DNA from: a virus
Length of the DNA stretch: 24,471 nucleotides
IMG/VR virus record: IMGVR_UViG_3300030106_005397
Coordinates: 1 to 24,471 of that record
Strand: one strand, 5' to 3'
The notes beneath the pieces are model-generated. The model was not told the DNA's origin and made no database searches. It worked only from the letters and a program-made list of their open reading frames with translations. This document shows positions 10,819-17,766 of the stretch, piece after piece. Every line of letters starts with the position of its first letter. Position 1 is the first letter of the stretch. The translations under genes and the position numbers were made by a program.

Positions 10819-11189
10819 CAGATTTCCTCATTCCGCTTTGATATATATGTCTGAAGGGGGATCAGCACCGCACTCACCACTCCTGACAACAGGAGGTAGG
10901 GCGTGAAGGACCCGTCATTCAGCGAGGCTGGGATGGCTATACCCAATGCGATGAAATTGGACAGAACGGAATTCCAAGCTGATTTCGCGATAATCTTTTT
11001 ACTCTTGGCATCAATGACGCCCTTCTTCTTTTTCTGAACACGTATCAGCCTGGTGTTGCTGTAACGCAACTCCGCATTCCGGGACATCGAATCAGACAGT
11101 CCACCCCTGACGCGTTGCAACTCCTCTTCCAAATCATAGCACTTGGAGACCAACGCCCTCTGGCTCATCTGCTCGTATTTGAGGTTCAT
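10818..11189 (-). CDS. Coiled-coil membrane protein of the lysis cluster, 123 aa
   Basis: Residues 1-55 are a charged helix with coiled-coil character, then a very basic KKKK stretch (53-69). Two hydrophobic segments follow (about 74-90 and 96-115), with a short basic and acidic end. This layout suits a holin, antiholin or inner-membrane spanin part. Its place between endolysin and holin genes supports a lysis role. No named family is recognised. Start and stop overlap both neighbours (ATGA). Confidence 0.65.
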   Translation of the reverse strand: MNLKYEQMSQRALVSKCYDLEEELQRVRGGLSDSMSRNAELRYSNTRLIRVQKKKKGVIDAKSKKIIAKSAWNSVLSNFIALGIAIPASLNDGSFTPYLLLSGVVSAVLIPLQTYISKRNEEI

Positions 11190-11341
11190 TCATCAGTCTG
11201 CTCGTTCTCTGCTCCAGCCCTCTGGGCCTTCCACGCGCTCTTTTTCTCGTAGGTCCATGGGCCACCTATGACCAGCCGCATGGCCTTCACGTCATTGACC
11301 CGTTCGATCTTGCCAGTTTCTGTGTTCCGTATGCACTTCAC
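11186..11341 (-). CDS. Small hypothetical protein, 51 aa, lysis cluster
   Basis: A GTG at 11341 overlaps the TGA of the holin gene (GTGA), and the frame ends in a TGA overlapping the ATG of the next gene at 11189. The peptide (KCIRNTETGKIERVNDVKAM, then RLVIGGPWTYEKKSAWK) is charged and well composed. Its IERVND and Y-x-SK-x-WK-like pattern looks like a small virion or assembly peptide. The exact fit by overlapping codons on both ends argues strongly that it is real. It carries two lysines next to Tyr31 and a soluble tail. Confidence 0.7.
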   Translation of the reverse strand: MKCIRNTETGKIERVNDVKAMRLVIGGPWTYEKKSAWKAQRAGAENEQTDE

Positions 11342-11742
11342 TTGCGCCTCGCTACACCGCGCATCTTCTCAAATGTTCTCAGCCCACTCATGCCAAGCAT
11401 GGCCGTAACGAGTTCCATCAGATACGAGGTGTCTATAGTCGGCAACTCTGTCCCGTCACCCCACGCAATCATAGCCCACTGGGCTACAGGCTGAACGACC
11501 ATCGACCACGCAATACCAACCCCACATACCCACCCGATAAACGGTCGCCAGCCAGCAACGAAAATGGATTTGTGCTGTGCCTCTGCGGCGTTGATCTCCG
11601 TCTGGGCCAGCATCACAGAGTTAGCCGCATCGACCAACTCCTTCTCCAGGGCTTCCTTGGCCCGTGCCCTCTCGTTCCCATTAGGGATACGGTCAACAAA
11701 TTTGTTGACGATGGGGCCTACTAAGCTGGCTAGTCCAATCAT
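11338..11742 (-). CDS. Holin of the 3TM / gene-transfer-release type, 134 aa
   Basis: The family signature is visible as AEAQHKSIFVAGWRPFIGWVCGVGIAW (53-79), which enters the first main membrane segment. A further segment lies around 79-95 and another near 108-121, before a basic tail (RTFEKMRGVARRK). The N-terminal helix (residues 1-20) is weakly hydrophobic. Holins of this type assemble in the inner membrane and open it at a set time to release the endolysin. Translation is coupled to the short upstream gene (ATGA), as no clear ribosome binding site precedes the ATG. Confidence 0.8.
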   Translation of the reverse strand: MIGLASLVGPIVNKFVDRIPNGNERARAKEALEKELVDAANSVMLAQTEINAAEAQHKSIFVAGWRPFIGWVCGVGIAWSMVVQPVAQWAMIAWGDGTELPTIDTSYLMELVTAMLGMSGLRTFEKMRGVARRK

Positions 11743-11906
11743 TTGAAGAGCACGTATCCCGGCTTAGAGTCACTGCGGTCCATTCCCGGCAGAACGATGG
11801 TCTCGACATCCCTGTCAGGCCATTTGTCTTTCACCAGTTTTTGCACGGCATGGTAGACCTCATGGCGCGTTATCACGCCATGGTCCCTTTCAGGCATGAC
11901 GCTCAC
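11739..11906 (-). CDS. Small hypothetical protein, 52-55 aa, lysis cluster
   Basis: The frame starts at GTG 11906 (GTGA overlap with the previous TGA, 55 aa) or at ATG 11897 (52 aa). It ends at a TGA overlapping the holin ATG. The peptide has a helix (RHEVYHAVQKLVKDKWPDRD) and a strand-like end (VETIVLPGMDRSD, GYVLF). No signal peptide or membrane segment is present. It fits exactly between two genes, which supports it. No family is recognised. Confidence 0.65.
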   Translation of the reverse strand: MSVMPERDHGVITRHEVYHAVQKLVKDKWPDRDVETIVLPGMDRSDSKPGYVLFK

Positions 11907-12220
11907 GCCGCCGCTTTCTTGACCTTCGCCACGTCACGGTTGATGCGCTTCAGGAGCTTGGCTCCACCACCAGCCATTGCCGATCCACCGATCACGTAGT
12001 CTACCCACGGCCCTACGGAAAACGAGGACAGGTTCCCGCTGATGGCTTCGATCAGCGTCACGTCGAACACGACGCAGATGCCCACGCCAATGCCCAGCAT
12101 CATCTCGTCATACCAGCCATCGTTTTCCAGAGCACCCTTCACGTTCTCAATGGCGAACGTCACAACTGAGCTAATAAGGGTGAACTGGATGATCGTCTCA
12201 ACTGCATTTTCTAGTGCCAT
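11903..12220 (-). CDS. Membrane protein, holin-like, 105 aa
   Basis: Hydrophobic segments lie at about 8-27, 40-60 and 71-90, and the C-terminus is basic (LLKRINRDVAKVKKAAA). This size and layout match small phage holins or antiholins. A partner role to the 3TM holin downstream is likely but untested. The ATG has a strong site, AAAGGAGACGTA, inside the nuclease gene, and overlaps its TAA (TAATG). Confidence 0.65.
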   Translation of the reverse strand: MALENAVETIIQFTLISSVVTFAIENVKGALENDGWYDEMMLGIGVGICVVFDVTLIEAISGNLSSFSVGPWVDYVIGGSAMAGGGAKLLKRINRDVAKVKKAAA

Positions 12221-12606
12221 TACGTCTCCTTTATCCAGGGTTCACGCTTTCCACCATCATAGGGTCGAGCATGGCCCTCACGGATCATGAGTTTGCATAC
12301 ATCTGTGCGCTTACCGCCTTTAGTAACAAACGGCGTAGCCAATACGCGACCGAATTTGCCACGTTCATGACTCTCAAACTCTACAGCATCTGCTGATTCT
12401 AGCGTCTCTTTGAGAAAGGCTGTGGCGGCTTTGCCTAAAGCCTTCTCCTCTAGGTTGCGAGTCCTACTCTCTGGCGTATTGATGCCAGCAAACCTCAGGC
12501 GTAGCTTGATGCTTACATCGAAACCCAGGTCCGCATCTACGTCGATGGTGTCTCCATCTATTACGCGGCGAACCGTGCATCCATAGTAGAACTTACTTTT
12601 TGCCAA
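12220..12606 (-). CDS. Staphylococcal-nuclease-like protein, 128 aa
   Basis: This is a thermonuclease-type OB-fold nuclease that cuts DNA and RNA. Motifs are VIDGDTIDV (15-23), RFAGINTPE (38-46) with catalytic R38 and E46, and KFGRVLA (84-90) with R87. The residue aligned with the calcium ligand D40 of the staphylococcal enzyme is Asn (N43), which may change metal use. No signal peptide is present, so it would act in the cytoplasm or virion. The start appears to be TTG at 12606, overlapping the upstream stop by 14 bases, with no good ribosome binding site. It sits unusually inside the lysis and virion operon. Confidence 0.8.
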   Translation of the reverse strand: MAKSKFYYGCTVRRVIDGDTIDVDADLGFDVSIKLRLRFAGINTPESRTRNLEEKALGKAATAFLKETLESADAVEFESHERGKFGRVLATPFVTKGGKRTDVCKLMIREGHARPYDGGKREPWIKET

Positions 12607-12784
12607 CGGGCTTGGTCTCTGGCTCTGAAAGCATTTGGTTATATGCCTGTAGCTGGCCGATCAGATTCTGTGCCTGTGGCGATTGACTCAGCAACTGCTG
12701 GCTCACTTGGTTAAGGGCCGCCTGGATGTCATCGATTTTAGCTGTGATCTCGTCTCTGCTGGATGTCATCGATTTTAGCGTCAT
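12593..12784 (-). CDS. Small coiled-coil protein, 63 aa
   Basis: The ATG overlaps the upstream TGA. The product is a helix with coiled-coil heptads at about 10-52 (KIDDIQAALNQVSQQLL, then LIGQLQAYNQML). The start region carries a 21-bp direct repeat, so the first copy is read as LKSMTSS and the second as AKIDDIQ in another frame. An ATG inside the first copy (Met6) is an alternative start. The product may be a small virion or tail-fiber chaperone. No family is recognised. Confidence 0.65.
   Translation of the reverse strand: MTLKSMTSSRDEITAKIDDIQAALNQVSQQLLSQSPQAQNLIGQLQAYNQMLSEPETKPVGKK
12722..12779. repeat. 21-bp direct repeat, 37-bp period, at a gene start
   Basis: The 21-bp block occurs at 12722-12742 and 12759-12779, identical in both, with 16 bases between. 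The 37-bp period is not a multiple of three, so the two copies encode different residues. It looks like a recent slippage or duplication that remade the N-terminus of gene 12593-12784. Confidence 0.8.
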
Positions 12785-13002
12785 AACTGTGCTGGCTCCT
12801 CTTTCGTGCGATCAGCCCGTACCTGATAGCCTCCCGCGTCTACAGCCGCATCATAGGATGCTTGCCACCGCTTTACCTTCGCGTCGATAGCCGACTCCTC
12901 GTCTATTTTTTCGGCGTCGGAGACGTGATTCCACCACGCATCCACGTCCACGACGACGTGTCCTAAAACTGCCCGTTCCCGATCAGTTAATGCTCTGGCC
13001 AT
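12781..13002 (-). CDS. Hypothetical protein, 73 aa, after the fiber gene
   Basis: The ATG follows AAGGGA. The protein is helical with a clear pattern (AWWNHVSDAEKIDEESAIDAKVKRWQASYDAAV). The position directly after the tail fiber suggests a fiber-associated or assembly peptide. I recall similar short genes in phage fiber regions but cannot name a family. The stop overlaps the next ATG. Confidence 0.65.
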   Translation of the reverse strand: MARALTDRERAVLGHVVVDVDAWWNHVSDAEKIDEESAIDAKVKRWQASYDAAVDAGGYQVRADRTKEEPAQL

Positions 13003-13013
13003 TGTGCCATCCC

Positions 13014-14900
13014 TTACGATGCTAAAAATCCGCTGAAATGAGTATTATTCGCCGCAATATCGACTACCTGACTACCGTTGTGGACGGTCATCGTGCAGGT
13101 CACGGTGTCGCCAGCGTCCATATCTGCGAGGAAGGAACCATGATACATGCACTGACCGTTTGCGCCGGCCGATTGAAACGTGTCATTCTGGTCTGCCATG
13201 ATAGTTCTGTTGCTCGTTTTGATTTGCAGCTGTCCAATAGTATGGCTAGACGTTACGCCCGACACCTCACAGGACACGTTCAACTGATAGCGTCCCGTAA
13301 CAGGAGCAGTAAACGTATCACTAGCGAAGTCGCCGCCTTGGTCGAAAACTTCGGTGTCAAAGTCTATGGTGGCCTCTGTCCCGTTGCCGGTGACATTGCT
13401 GTCCGTGGAACTGTTCCGAGCTAAAAAAGCGGGGTTGGAGGGTTTCGTGACTGCCCCATCACTGTCGATACGCATTCGTGCACTTGCGGCTTCACTAGCA
13501 CCGGTCGCAAAAACCAGGTCTGTCGAATTGTTATCGGCGGCGAACGTATCATCGGCTTCTGCGTAAATGCTTGCGCCAACCAATATGGCATCGGTTCCCG
13601 ACTCTTCGACGGGAGCAACAAAATCGATCTGGCCGAGCTTGTCGCCATCTACAACCGTGAGTTCTCCCGTAGACAGCCGTAATGTTCCCGCCCCTGCGGC
13701 TGTAGCACCCCGAATCTCTAGACGATTCTGATCCTCATCCCACAGGGAAAATGCACCCGCAGCGGCACCGAAAAATTGGACATCATATCCGGTGTCATCA
13801 ACGCCAACTGTGACCGTTCCCGCCGCAGTAAGGGCGGCGGTTGCCAATGTCCCGCCAGCAACTGTCAGGGTATTCGATGAGTGCGTGAGCGTTACGTCTC
13901 CAGCGTGGAAATCAACAACACTACCAGACGCGAGAAACAGGTCAGACCACGCAGTTCCAGAAACCCCAAGAGCAGACCCGTCATTTGTCGCTGGTATGAC
14001 ATTGCTTGCCGTGATTTTTACATCAGCAGAACCAGCGGCAATCGCAAGGTCTGTAGCATCCCACTTGATTGAAGCATCGTCTGCGTCACCGAATTGTACA
14101 GGAGCATTGTCGGCAAGGTCTATGACCGATCCGGTCAGCACGTTCAGGCTATTGGCCGTGATCGTGAAGTCATCGGCCCCCGCCACTTCGATGGAAATGG
14201 TGTCATCTGCGCTGGCCCTGATGCTCGTATCGTTGTCTGTGTCGAGATCGATGCGGTTACCGTTTGCCACCATGTCGATGTCGCCACTAACCAAAAGCGA
14301 ATCCGCATCTTCGTCCCACAGCATATACTTGCCACTAGTCGCACCGAAGAACTTCACATCGTGTCCGGTGTCATCGACGCCAACTGTCACTGGAATTGTA
14401 AACGTAGCAGCAGCCCCTGACAGAGTTAGCACCTCTGCTTCAGACGCATTTACCACAGTCTTGAAACTGAACTCACCATCTTCAGAACTGGCAGAGTCAT
14501 CAAGACATAGCACATCAAGAGAGGCAAACACCGTCTGGTTGTCTGACGCATCGGGCATCTTGAAGTCTATGCCTACACCAGACGAGTTGTCGGTCATCTG
14601 GGCACCATCGCCAGGGTCCCACTCTAGCGTCAGGTTCGTCTGTATGCTCCCGGCGGCGTTATCTGTATCCTTAATCGTAACACCGCCAGTATTTATCATC
14701 GCACCAGAGAAAGTCTTGGCACCGCTAATTGTCTGTGTCTCATCCATGGTGACAATGCCGTCACTGCTAGATGAGTCTACATTAGCCTTGTCAATCTGGC
14801 CGTTTACCAACGTGGCAATAGTCGTTGGGTTAGCATTCCAGTTTGTTGCTGTCGGCGTCTGACCAGCAATGAAAGTGTATGGCAGTGTGATTGTTCCCAT
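13014..14900 (-). CDS. Tail fiber with C1q-like receptor-binding tip, 628 aa
   Basis: The N-terminal 80 residues (YTFIAGQTPTATNWNANPTT, then TISGAKTFSGAM) are the usual virion-attachment start of such fibers. Residues about 80-480 are Asp-, Ser- and Gly-rich beta repeats that suit a trimeric beta shaft. Two long repeats beginning VTVGVDDTG (about 168-205 and 361-397) share FFGA and LWDED. The last 130 residues (FLARNSSTDSNVTGNG, DTFTAPVTGRYQLNVSC, GSFLADMDAGDTVTCTM) are a C1q/TNF-like jelly roll, which likely binds a bacterial surface receptor. RBS AGGAGAG lies inside the previous gene. Confidence 0.8.
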   Translation of the reverse strand: MGTITLPYTFIAGQTPTATNWNANPTTIATLVNGQIDKANVDSSSSDGIVTMDETQTISGAKTFSGAMINTGGVTIKDTDNAAGSIQTNLTLEWDPGDGAQMTDNSSGVGIDFKMPDASDNQTVFASLDVLCLDDSASSEDGEFSFKTVVNASEAEVLTLSGAAATFTIPVTVGVDDTGHDVKFFGATSGKYMLWDEDADSLLVSGDIDMVANGNRIDLDTDNDTSIRASADDTISIEVAGADDFTITANSLNVLTGSVIDLADNAPVQFGDADDASIKWDATDLAIAAGSADVKITASNVIPATNDGSALGVSGTAWSDLFLASGSVVDFHAGDVTLTHSSNTLTVAGGTLATAALTAAGTVTVGVDDTGYDVQFFGAAAGAFSLWDEDQNRLEIRGATAAGAGTLRLSTGELTVVDGDKLGQIDFVAPVEESGTDAILVGASIYAEADDTFAADNNSTDLVFATGASEAASARMRIDSDGAVTKPSNPAFLARNSSTDSNVTGNGTEATIDFDTEVFDQGGDFASDTFTAPVTGRYQLNVSCEVSGVTSSHTIGQLQIKTSNRTIMADQNDTFQSAGANGQCMYHGSFLADMDAGDTVTCTMTVHNGSQVVDIAANNTHFSGFLAS

Positions 14901-14901
14901 G

Positions 14902-17766
14902 CTACCGCTCTCCTAGTTGTTGACGCAGTTTGGCTTTGGCTGTACGTGCAGCATCGCGCTCTGCATAAATACGAGCACGTTTACGACCTTCTACATCTAG
15001 AGTCATGGGCTTAATGCCTGTAACTTCAGAGGTCAAGAAGTCTTTAAATTGTTCCTCGCCTTTCTTAAACCTTTCCATGCCACGCAAAACTCTGGCAGCA
15101 GGCGGAGCTAACGTATCCAAAGCATATCGCATCCGCTTTGTTAATGACGTTACCTCGTCCCTCTCTCCAGGGAACCGTTCGATTTCGCGACCTAAGAAAT
15201 AAGAATATGGCCGCTTACCTGTCAGTTCCATAGGAAGCTTGATAGCAGGGGTAAGGCTACCAACAAAATCATCCCACCCCATTCTATTTAAATCCTGGAA
15301 CGGTAGGTTGGGGTTTAAGTATGTTGCCTTGCCTTTCTTCTTTATGGGAAGACGGGTAGCAAACATTTCTTCATAGTAGTCAGGCTCGTAAACACCTTCA
15401 AATTCCTGAGATATCTGCTCAAGGTTATTTTTAATCTTGGGGATCTGCATATACCACAAGCCCCTGTCTTTATACAGCGGCTTGGTAAACATAGACTCAA
15501 TCTGAAGAGGTATGTTCTTCCTCATCCAAGTGTAGAAAGGGATAACGCTCTTCAAAATATCCCGCTCAAAAGGTGTCAAGTCTTCATAGTCGAACAGATA
15601 CTTTTTGACGCTGGCAGCAGCCTCTTGCATTGCGTGTGCTTCTTTTTCGGTGTCTGACAAGTTTTTAAGGATGTCATCCTTTTCTATCTTTGCCAGAGTC
15701 TGTTCTTTCTTTGTTACGTAATGGGCGATCCTTGCATTGTTTTCCATGATCTGCCCCATCTGCCTGTTTGCTGCCATCACGCGAGTAGACAGAATGCGAC
15801 CAGGGATACTATACCGTTGAATGTCACGCCCCAACTCGACGCCGATTACGCCACGGCCTACAACACCTAGCCCCCGCATTTCAGCATAAAGTTTATGATT
15901 CTCTCTAAGTTGTTTATCTGAGATATTTTTAATATCCCGAAACCTTCTTGGCATACCACTGGCAAACTCCGCAGATATTTCCCCAACAGACCGTTGGATT
16001 TCTGCGGCCCTTGCATATCCTCCGTAGACGCCACCTACAGCATTGTTAAAACCATTAGACCACATATTCCGCATGTGGTATCCAAGGCTAAACAATGCCC
16101 CGCCTTTCCACAGTCCCTGCCAATCCCTTATCGTAGTAAACAGCTTGTCGAAGCTTTCGTTATTTGAAAACAGCCGCTGACCTTTTTCAAGGTCTTCTAC
16201 AATGGCAGAGGGAAGCATATACCAATCCCCCTTGCCCTTGTTGAGTTCCCTGAAATCGTAGCCCTTTTCAAAAACTCTTTGGAGTGCTTCGGGAGGATCG
16301 CCACCCGTCTTCTTCCACTTTTTAATCAAGGGGAAAACGTGCGCCCACCGATTATTTTCTCCTGCAACAGAAGCAAGGTCAATGGCAACGTCACTTTTGA
16401 AAACAGCCTCAATAAGTCGTCGCGATGTCCGAGCCTTTACTGACTCGTTCGACCTCATTGTCATCAGCTTTTTAATATCAAGTTCTATATCAGGCAGTCC
16501 CGCATTCAGCGCATCTTCCACTGTGTTGTAATTTCGCTCATACTGGAAAGGCTGCTTTGTTTCGTAGATAGATTTCTTCGGCACACCTTTTCTGGTTAAT
16601 TTCTGCCCAGCCGTAGTGCGTAAGGGAATATAGCCTAGGCCACCCTGGCTTTTTGAAAACTTCTTAAACTGAGCTTCATCTAGAAGCCCCCATTCTAAAT
16701 CTGTTTTAGCAATATCTTCGTCGAAGAAATCCAACACTTCCGTTGCTTTACGGATAACCTCTTGGCGTCTAGTTGGATCTTTTATTCCAGTAGCTACCGT
16801 CTGGTCTAAAGCCTTAACAAAATAGTCGTCACGCAGTAAGCGGTCTAACTCAGCCCTGCCTTTGCCTGCGTGAAGGGCAATAAGACGAAGCTCGTTTTCA
16901 GTAAGGCCAGACGTAAGTTCCTGTATCGCTAACCCAAAAGCATCTTCTTCTTCTGTTGCTTTTTTAAATGCCCTAGCAACCTGATCGGTATAACCTTCTT
17001 TTATCCCTCTTTCAGTTATACCAAAATCCCCACCGAACATATCATCAGAAAAACGGTCACGGCGCAGCAAGCTTAAATCACTGAACCGTTGCACACCTTG
17101 AGGCCTGAACGCTGCCTGCCTTATTTTATAGCCCGGAGAAAGAGCAGTGCCCAAGGTATCTTTAAGGCCGATGCCAGCCCTTGCAATGCCTCCTAGTCGA
17201 GAGTCTTCTCGCATCGCAGCGGCAGCAATTCGGGGAGCTACTGTTTTGCTAGTTATAAGTCCAGCTTTGGCTGCCCATCCACCAATAGGCAGGTAACTAA
17301 GTGGATCTATAGCTACATCCAAAGCAAAGCCTGCAATAGCCTGGCCCCAGGTTGCTTCGTCGCCGAGCCTCTCTGTTAATAGTTGGCTACCGCTTTTTAA
17401 GCCTTTGTATTTCCTGTCTTCGCTTTGAACAAACTGCTTGGCAGCTTCCGACAATGCTTGAGCAGGATCTCCTGATCCACGATAAATCTCATACGTATAG
17501 CCTAAAGCCGCCCTTCCGGGGCGGCCCAAGAGATCGAACGTCTTGGTCAGAAAACCTTCTTCTGGATTAAGCTCTTCATCCATCAGGTCTTCTTGCCCAA
17601 GCTTACGGAGAGCCTTGCGGACGCTTTCGGCTTCTGTGATGCCACCCTTCATGCTTGCGATCTGATATCTAGACAGACCGGGGATGCGGGGTAAGTCACC
17701 TATACTGGTAGACCTAGATTGACGTTTGGGTCCACCAGCAAAGCCGCTGCCAAAGCCGTTAGCCAT
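14902..17766 (-). CDS. Large internal virion protein, LPD38-like, 954 aa
   Basis: The sequence resembles the 'large polyvalent protein-associated' group (LPD38-like) found in phage virion proteins: FSLGYHMRNMWSNGFNNAVGG at about 558-578 and the SVIPFYTWMRKNIPLQIESM segment near 738-757. The rest is charged and helical; residues 1-25 are Gly-rich. No enzymatic motif is seen. It is probably carried in the capsid and ejected with DNA, or forms part of the ejection channel. Other options are a tape-like or scaffold role. The ATG overlaps the previous stop (TAATG). Confidence 0.65.
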   Translation of the reverse strand: MANGFGSGFAGGPKRQSRSTSIGDLPRIPGLSRYQIASMKGGITEAESVRKALRKLGQEDLMDEELNPEEGFLTKTFDLLGRPGRAALGYTYEIYRGSGDPAQALSEAAKQFVQSEDRKYKGLKSGSQLLTERLGDEATWGQAIAGFALDVAIDPLSYLPIGGWAAKAGLITSKTVAPRIAAAAMREDSRLGGIARAGIGLKDTLGTALSPGYKIRQAAFRPQGVQRFSDLSLLRRDRFSDDMFGGDFGITERGIKEGYTDQVARAFKKATEEEDAFGLAIQELTSGLTENELRLIALHAGKGRAELDRLLRDDYFVKALDQTVATGIKDPTRRQEVIRKATEVLDFFDEDIAKTDLEWGLLDEAQFKKFSKSQGGLGYIPLRTTAGQKLTRKGVPKKSIYETKQPFQYERNYNTVEDALNAGLPDIELDIKKLMTMRSNESVKARTSRRLIEAVFKSDVAIDLASVAGENNRWAHVFPLIKKWKKTGGDPPEALQRVFEKGYDFRELNKGKGDWYMLPSAIVEDLEKGQRLFSNNESFDKLFTTIRDWQGLWKGGALFSLGYHMRNMWSNGFNNAVGGVYGGYARAAEIQRSVGEISAEFASGMPRRFRDIKNISDKQLRENHKLYAEMRGLGVVGRGVIGVELGRDIQRYSIPGRILSTRVMAANRQMGQIMENNARIAHYVTKKEQTLAKIEKDDILKNLSDTEKEAHAMQEAAASVKKYLFDYEDLTPFERDILKSVIPFYTWMRKNIPLQIESMFTKPLYKDRGLWYMQIPKIKNNLEQISQEFEGVYEPDYYEEMFATRLPIKKKGKATYLNPNLPFQDLNRMGWDDFVGSLTPAIKLPMELTGKRPYSYFLGREIERFPGERDEVTSLTKRMRYALDTLAPPAARVLRGMERFKKGEEQFKDFLTSEVTGIKPMTLDVEGRKRARIYAERDAARTAKAKLRQQLGER

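Noticed and set aside
13792-14862. 356-aa + strand frame antisense to the fiber gene
   Set aside because: It is Ser/Thr/Ala-rich, with no binding site. It is a mirror of the Asp/Ser/Ala repeats of the fiber, which has clear domains on the - strand.
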